DNA from: Bacteroidota bacterium
GTDB lineage: Bacteria > Bacteroidota > Bacteroidia > Chitinophagales > Chitinophagaceae
Length of the DNA stretch: 64,000 bases
Direction: 5' to 3'
NCBI GenBank assembly: GCA_023424015.1
Contig: JAFAEM010000017.1
Span: 62,001-126,000, forward strand
The notes below the pieces were generated by a model. That model was not told the DNA's origin. It made no database searches and saw nothing but the letters and a program-made list of their open reading frames with translations. Position numbers and translations under genes: made by a program. Of this stretch, positions 59,611-64,000 are shown in pieces. Position 1 is the first letter of the stretch. Every line of letters starts with the position of its first letter.

Positions 59611-60867
59611 ATGATCAACGCATCTATCATCACGATTGGCGATGAGCTTCTGATAGGACAAACCATCGATACCAACAGTGCTTTCATTGCCCAGGAACTA
59701 AACCGCATTGGCGTATGGGTCCGCAGGCGCGTAGCTGTGGGTGATACCTGGGATGAAATCTGGTTAACCCTGGATGAAGAATCCCGGTCATCACAGATCA
59801 TTATTCTTACCGGGGGACTTGGCCCCACGGATGATGATATCACGAAGGCCGTCCTCTGCAAATACTTTGGGGGCAAAATGGTTGTGGATGAAAATGTGAG
59901 GGCACATGTGCAATACCTGTTTGAAAAAGTGTACCTGCGCCCGGGACCAATACTGGAAAGAAATTTAAAACAGGCTGAAGTGCCTGATGTGTGTACGGTA
60001 TTACATAATGCGCGGGGCTCGGCGCCAGGGATGCTTTTCCGGAAGGAAGATAAACTGTATTTTTCGTTGCCTGGCGTACCACACGAAATGAAGGGATTGA
60101 TTCACGATGAAGTGATACCCATTTTGCTAAAAGAATTTACAATGCCTGCGGTCGTTCATCGCACCGCCATCACCGCCGGTCAGGGTGAATCACTGATCGC
60201 CGAACGGCTACTTGAATTCGAATCATCGCTACCCGACAGTATTAAACTGGCATACCTTCCGAGTTATGGTATGGTAAAACTTAGGTTGACAAGTACAGGT
60301 GAAAACAAAGATGAGGTCGAAAGCCTGATTCAAGCCCAATTCGAAAAAATGCTATCGCTCCTAAAGGATTACCTCGTAGCTGATGAGGATATTGGCCTTG
60401 AAGTGGTCGTTGGGAGAATATTGAAGGAAAAAGGTAAAACCATGGGCACCGCCGAAAGTTGCACAGGAGGGTATATTGCCAGCCTTATCACCAGCATTGC
60501 GGGATCATCGGATTATTTTAAAGGCAGTGTGGTTAGCTATGCCAATGAAGTTAAAGAAAACATCCTGGGTGTTTCCCACGATACACTGGTTGCATATGGA
60601 GCAGTAAGCGAAGCCACCGTCACTGAAATGGTTAAGGGCACCATTCTTAACCTGGGGGTTGACTTTGCCCTGGCTACTTCGGGTATTATGGGACCCGGTG
60701 GTGGTACTGAAACAAAGCCTGTCGGTACCGTGTGGATAGCTGTAGGTAATACGGATACCTGCAAAACCTTAAAGCTTAACCTAAGGTTTGACCGCCAACG
60801 TAATATTTTGATGACGGCTGCCGCTGCCCTGAATTTTTTACGAAAATTCATTTTAGCTAACAGTTGA
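59611..60867 (+). CDS. cinA: CinA-family nicotinamide-nucleotide amidase
   Basis: A 418-residue protein with two domains. An N-terminal MoaB-like (COG1058) domain shows ITIGDELLIGQTIDTNSAFIA and LTGGLGPTDDDITKAV. A C-terminal CinA deamidase domain has TMGTAESCTGGYIASLITSIAGSSDYF and SGIMGPGGGTETKPVGTVWIA, which hydrolyses nicotinamide mononucleotide. Start: ATG at 59611 (MINASIITIGDE); a longer TTG frame to 59584 lacks family support. It precedes the E2 gene by 64 bases. Confidence 0.94.
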   Translation: MINASIITIGDELLIGQTIDTNSAFIAQELNRIGVWVRRRVAVGDTWDEIWLTLDEESRSSQIIILTGGLGPTDDDITKAVLCKYFGGKMVVDENVRAHVQYLFEKVYLRPGPILERNLKQAEVPDVCTVLHNARGSAPGMLFRKEDKLYFSLPGVPHEMKGLIHDEVIPILLKEFTMPAVVHRTAITAGQGESLIAERLLEFESSLPDSIKLAYLPSYGMVKLRLTSTGENKDEVESLIQAQFEKMLSLLKDYLVADEDIGLEVVVGRILKEKGKTMGTAESCTGGYIASLITSIAGSSDYFKGSVVSYANEVKENILGVSHDTLVAYGAVSEATVTEMVKGTILNLGVDFALATSGIMGPGGGTETKPVGTVWIAVGNTDTCKTLKLNLRFDRQRNILMTAAAALNFLRKFILANS

Positions 60868-60890
60868 TAGCGTGATTATTGTCAATTCAT

Positions 60891-60898
60891 TACCTTTG
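60891..60898 (+). promoter_or_regulatory. Promoter box of the E2 gene
   Basis: TACCTTTG, 33 bases before the ATG. A weak ATTG lies about 10 bases upstream of it, so no good -33 box is seen. Confidence 0.5.
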
Positions 60899-60931
60899 GC
60901 GCGGTTTAAAAACTGGTAACAAAAACTATTT

Positions 60932-62287
60932 ATGGCTACAGTTGACCTGATCATGCCAAAGCTTGGCGAAAGTATAACGGAAGCAACCATTTTAAAATGG
61001 CATAAGAAACCGGGCGACCCCGTCAAGATGGATGAAACCGTACTTGACATTGCCACCGATAAGGTGGATAGCGAGGTCCCCAGTACCGCGGAAGGCACGA
61101 TCGAAAGTATTTTATTCAATGTAAATGATGTCGTTCCTATCGGCGCCGTTATCGCAAGGATAAAAACAGGTGCTGCCGAATCAACAACCACTCCTGAGCC
61201 AGTAGCAGCACAGCCTTCACAGCAGCAACAAACTTCAAAAACACAGGAAGCTGAAACAGTGGAAGCCGTAGAGGTCACACAGATTAAGCCGCATCAATCA
61301 GGCAGCTCAGCTGGTCGCTTTTATTCGCCTCTTGTTTTGAATATCGCCGCAAGTGAAGGGATCAGTATGTCGGAGCTGGAACAAATCCCCGGCACCGGTA
61401 ATGAAGGTCGTGTGACTAAAAAAGATATTCTTCAGTATGTTAGCAATAGAAAAGCAGCCGGTCCACGCAAACAGGAATCCGCTCAACCGCAACCAGAATA
61501 TAGCCAGTCACAAAAAACTTCTGTAGAACCAAACGCTCAGCTAAGCACACAAAGTTCGCAGATCACAACTTATAGCGGCAATGTGGAGATCATCGAAATG
61601 GACAGGATGCGCAAGCTTATCGCAGATCATATGGTGCGAAGTAAGCACACCAGTCCGCATGTCACCAGCTTTACTGAGGCCGATGTCACCAACCTGGTGA
61701 TGTGGCGCGATAAGGTGAAAAAAGATTTTGAAAAAAGGGAAGGCACACGCATCACCTTCACTCCTTTGTTCATCGAAGCGATCGTGAAATGCATTAAAAA
61801 ATTCCCGCTGGTCAACTGTTCACTGGATGGCGATAAGATCATCGTTAAAAAAGATATCAATATCGGTATGGCCACCGCTTTACCCAGCGGAAACCTGATC
61901 GTACCTGTAATTAAGAATGCAGACCAATTGAACCTGGTAGGCTTGTCCAAACAGGTAAATAATATGGCCGATAACGCCCGCAATGGCAAACTCAAAGCCG
62001 ATGATACGCAGGGCGGTACATTTACACTCACCAATGTTGGCACTTTCGGAAGCCTGATGGGCACGCCGATCATCAACCAGCCACAAGTAGCCATCATGGC
62101 CGTGGGAGCGATCAAAAAACGCCCGGTTGTCATTGAAACGGCACAGGGAGACAGCATCGCTATCCGTCACATGATGTACCTGTCGATGAGCTATGATCAT
62201 CGTATTGTAGATGGCAGCCTGGGTGCAACTTTCCTTACAGCAGTCGCGAAGGAATTGGAGAATTTTAACCCGGATCGTGAGATTTAA
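60932..62287 (+). CDS. Dihydrolipoamide acyltransferase (E2, branched-chain/2-oxoacid type)
   Basis: A 451-residue E2 component of a 2-oxo-acid dehydrogenase complex. The lipoyl domain at the start has the lipoylated Lys in TDKVDSEVPS (about residue 43). A Gln/Glu-rich linker is followed by a peripheral-subunit-binding domain (SPLVLNIAASEGISMSELEQIPG, GRVTKKDIL) and the catalytic domain ending with SMSYDHRIVDGSLGA (HxxxD). No E1 or E3 gene is next to it, which is common in Bacteroidota. The DKVDSEVPS motif fits branched-chain or 2-oxoglutarate types rather than the pyruvate type; not resolved. Confidence 0.93.
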   Translation: MATVDLIMPKLGESITEATILKWHKKPGDPVKMDETVLDIATDKVDSEVPSTAEGTIESILFNVNDVVPIGAVIARIKTGAAESTTTPEPVAAQPSQQQQTSKTQEAETVEAVEVTQIKPHQSGSSAGRFYSPLVLNIAASEGISMSELEQIPGTGNEGRVTKKDILQYVSNRKAAGPRKQESAQPQPEYSQSQKTSVEPNAQLSTQSSQITTYSGNVEIIEMDRMRKLIADHMVRSKHTSPHVTSFTEADVTNLVMWRDKVKKDFEKREGTRITFTPLFIEAIVKCIKKFPLVNCSLDGDKIIVKKDINIGMATALPSGNLIVPVIKNADQLNLVGLSKQVNNMADNARNGKLKADDTQGGTFTLTNVGTFGSLMGTPIINQPQVAIMAVGAIKKRPVVIETAQGDSIAIRHMMYLSMSYDHRIVDGSLGATFLTAVAKELENFNPDREI

Positions 62288-62338
62288 AGGATTTTGGGAT
62301 TAGTGGTTTGGACCCGATCTGGAATTAGTAATTCGGTT

Positions 62339-62650
62339 GCTGTCCGGAATAAAATCTTGGATGATTGTCAAAACCTTTGACACACGCGGGTTCTATGACT
62401 TTTACGATTACGGGGTCTTTGCTTCATTTTTCCTGGAGACTGTTCCGTTTGCTGGTCGTAGTTCAAATGACTCGATGTGTCAGGAAACCACAGCGCACAC
62501 AGCGGACACTGCGGAGTATAGCATCATGTCCTGTTCTCCGTAGCAGATTTATAACACGTAGACGCCTTTCGCTGTGCTCGCCGTGCCCGCCGTGGTTTAT
62601 AGTATTCCCGAGTTCCCGGAAAATAATGATTTGGACTTAGTAATAGTATC
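62339..62650. repeat. Dispersed ~0.3-kb repeat, copy 2
   Basis: Collinear with 47568-47880 (see there), with a few more differences at the right end (CCGGAAA for CCGGACA). TTAGTAAT stands on both sides (about 62324 and 62637). The copy is intergenic, 50 bases after the E2 stop. Confidence 0.85.
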
Positions 62651-62749
62651 TGCATTCTCCGATACCAGTCCCCGGAGGCCTTTAACCTTTTTCCCGGTGT
62701 CATTTTTCTATGCAAGCCGTGATTCATGAGTATCTATAGATTAACTAAC

Positions 62750-62833
62750 CACTGCGCACACAGTGGGCACAGCGGCAGTTATTTTTGGATAATTAAATGT
62801 TTTCACTGCGCTCTCGGTGTTCGCTGTGGTTTA
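62750..62833. repeat. Partial hairpin copy of the same repeat family
   Basis: AACCACTGCGCACACAGTGG and, in inverse order, CACTGCGCTCTCGG...CTGTGGTT. Arms of about 28 bases with several mismatches and a ~30-base loop. It matches the inverted-repeat part of the two long copies but lacks their left end. Confidence 0.65.
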
Positions 62834-62994
62834 TTTGCAACCATAGTTTAAGTAACTACATTGCAAACCACCTGACTTGCAGCCATTTTTTGATGCCAGA
62901 ATTTCCCGGATAAGATTAGATGCTAATTAACAATTCCCCCTTTCGGTTTTTATTTCTTTTTTGTAAATTGGAATAACTAAACCACCTCCCGACT
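62834..62994. other. Intergenic DNA before the hypothetical gene at 62995
   Basis: No gene or clear promoter box. It ends with ACCTCCCGACT directly before the ATG, which could act as a ribosome binding region but is more likely a remnant of the GACT repeats. Confidence 0.35.
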
Positions 62995-63714
62995 ATGAAA
63001 CAATTATCTGAAACATGGTTCGCCGAAGGCTATATTGATTTCGAGTTGAAAAAATACACCCTCCTCGCCTACATCCAGGAGGTAAATAAATATTTTGACC
63101 AGAACAAATTATACCCCCAACTCGCGGATGTAGTTTTTCATTATCACAACCTTGTTGCCTTTCGGGAAAACAAAAAGTTTTTACAGGAGCATTTCCCAAA
63201 AAAAATGACCGGTATTCAAATCGAAAAGCTGCAATTATTATATGAGCAGATGATCGAGGATGATGAATTGATGCAGGAACTGGAGGACATCATCCACTAT
63301 GCAGCCGACACTTTGAAGACCACCGTTCAGGCCGGAGCGGATATTTATGAATTCGTAGAAGACAAACTCGACATCAGCCCGGTGGGTCTGATACCCCTGG
63401 ACCAGAAAGAAGGTTATTTCTTTTTAAGTTCCGGTAACAGCCGGATCGCCAGGACCTATCATTACCGACTCTCCTTTTTCGAAAAACGTGATGAAAAATA
63501 TCGCAGCATCAAAACGGTGCTGATCAATAAATGGCGCCGGGGCATTACCAGTTCGTATGAACATACTAAATCAGAGTTGATCCGGCATTTCAACCAGTTG
63601 CCGAACCCGGCAGTGTATTCCATAGAAACAGGGCTGAGCTTCCCTGTTGATGAAACATTATTACCTATCGCAAAAAGGAGCCTGGTAAAATTTATTTCAG
63701 ATCAGGCAGCTTAA
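62995..63714 (+). CDS. Conserved hypothetical protein
   Basis: A 239-residue soluble protein, mostly helical, starting MKQLSETWFAEGYIDFELKKYTLLAYIQEVNKYFD. Central helices (KKMTGIQIEKLQLLYEQMIEDDELMQELEDIIHYA) look like a coiled coil. The C-terminal half has strand-like segments (GYFFLSSGNSRIARTYHYRLSFFEK). I have seen similar proteins in Bacteroidota but no function is known to me. It has a strong bidirectional terminator right after its stop. Confidence 0.7.
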   Translation: MKQLSETWFAEGYIDFELKKYTLLAYIQEVNKYFDQNKLYPQLADVVFHYHNLVAFRENKKFLQEHFPKKMTGIQIEKLQLLYEQMIEDDELMQELEDIIHYAADTLKTTVQAGADIYEFVEDKLDISPVGLIPLDQKEGYFFLSSGNSRIARTYHYRLSFFEKRDEKYRSIKTVLINKWRRGITSSYEHTKSELIRHFNQLPNPAVYSIETGLSFPVDETLLPIAKRSLVKFISDQAA

Positions 63715-63715
63715 G

Positions 63716-63768
63716 AAATAATTAGATCCCGTATATCTGCGCTGCAGCACTACGGGATCTAATTATTT
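63716..63768. terminator. Bidirectional terminator between convergent genes
   Basis: AAATAATTAGATCCCGTA (63716-63733), a 17-base loop, and its exact 18-base inverse TACGGGATCTAATTATTT (63751-63768). A/T-rich outer arms give T-runs in either direction. It lies between the stop at 63714 and the stop of the convergent S9 gene at 63835. Confidence 0.8.
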
Positions 63769-63834
63769 GTCGCCAGGTTTATCGAACTATCAGTAGCCTG
63801 ATTGGCCTGATGCCCTTTAAACTATATCTATTTT

Positions 63835-64000
63835 TTAATCAACGATCTCCAAACCCCAGTCCTTTCCTTTCTTAACAGCTGGTACACCTTCCACGATCCA
63901 TTTAGCCGGCTTCTCTCCTTTCAGTAGCCAGTCAAAATACTGTTGTTCGCGTATCTGGATATCCTTTCTGTTTTTACGTTGTACCAGGTTGTGTGCTTCA
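63835..64000 (-). CDS. S9-family (prolyl oligopeptidase-like) peptidase, C-terminal end
   Basis: Only the last 54 codons are in the window; the start lies beyond base 64000. The end reads EAHNLVQRKNRKDIQIR, then QQYFDWLLKGEKPAKWIVEG and VPAVKKGKDWGLEIVD. EAHN has the catalytic His of the S9 serine peptidase triad, and the final DWLLKG...WIVEG is typical of Bacteroidota S9 enzymes. The gene faces the hypothetical gene at 62995. Confidence 0.75.
   Translation of the reverse strand, partial: EAHNLVQRKNRKDIQIREQQYFDWLLKGEKPAKWIVEGVPAVKKGKDWGLEIVD

Overview
The window looks like the chromosome of a Bacteroidota species, most likely in Chitinophagaceae or a close relative. The evidence is TAnnTTTG-type promoter boxes, weak or absent Shine-Dalgarno sequences, a TonB-dependent receptor with CarboxypepD_reg-like and outer-membrane barrel parts, LytS/LytTR signalling, three DUF5362 proteins, an HU-CCDC81-like protein, the short archaeal-type ProRS, and a GntP/RidA/D-threonine-aldolase-like/M19 cluster. 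There are two tRNA genes, no rRNA, and no phage, transposase or CRISPR. Most genes are housekeeping; the unusual material is in regulatory and intergenic DNA.

Layout. 1-3.4 kb: the end of a sucrose-phosphate synthase/phosphatase-like gene, an OmpA-family protein, repeats and tRNA-Lys. 3.4-6.4 kb: three tandem DUF5362 membrane proteins and proS. 6.7-12 kb: a Tyr/Asn/Ser-rich lipoprotein, a FadL-like barrel and a TonB-dependent receptor. 12-17 kb: a tRNA-modification group on the minus strand (miaA, pRiA4b-ORF3-like, cca, threonylcarbamoyl-AMP synthase), then dapD and tRNA-Leu. 17.2-19.6 kb: a YdjM-like membrane protein with an apparent CTG start, and a phospholipase-D-like gene directly behind a TPP riboswitch and terminator. 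20-24.4 kb: BON protein and the four-gene gntP-ridA-D-TA-dipeptidase operon. 24.4-24.6 kb: a candidate small RNA. 25-27 kb: LytS/LytTR pair. 27-37 kb: LuxE-like protein, lipoprotein, UbiA-like protein, SET protein, pdxJ, VOC/DUF1801 operon, cysE-cysM, HsdR_N-like protein, AMP nucleosidase. 37-44 kb: fused peptide ABC ATPase, a very large TraB/GumN protein, a structured leader and queA. 44-48 kb: a 106-bp tandem repeat, an AT-rich orphan, an alpha-oxoamine synthase and a 0.3-kb dispersed repeat. 48-54 kb: methyltransferase and an HU-CCDC81/barrel/TPR envelope operon. 54-64 kb: DoxX, M50 protease, DUF885, PBP4-like DacB, CinA, E2 acyltransferase, a second copy of the 0.3-kb repeat, a hypothetical gene and the end of an S9 peptidase.

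Points of interest. (1) A clear TPP riboswitch sits in front of a PLD-family gene rather than a thiamine gene. (2) A three-hairpin leader with alternative pairing precedes queA. (3) A roughly 100-nt promoter-to-terminator RNA candidate lies upstream of the LytS/LytTR pair. (4) Promoter boxes 4-7 bases from the start codons of pdxJ, cca and an HsdR_N-like gene suggest leaderless mRNAs. (5) Intergenic DNA is dominated by heptamer arrays, palindromic GC-rich repeats and larger tandem or dispersed elements that often abut stop codons, and one appears inserted between a tRNA promoter and its tRNA.
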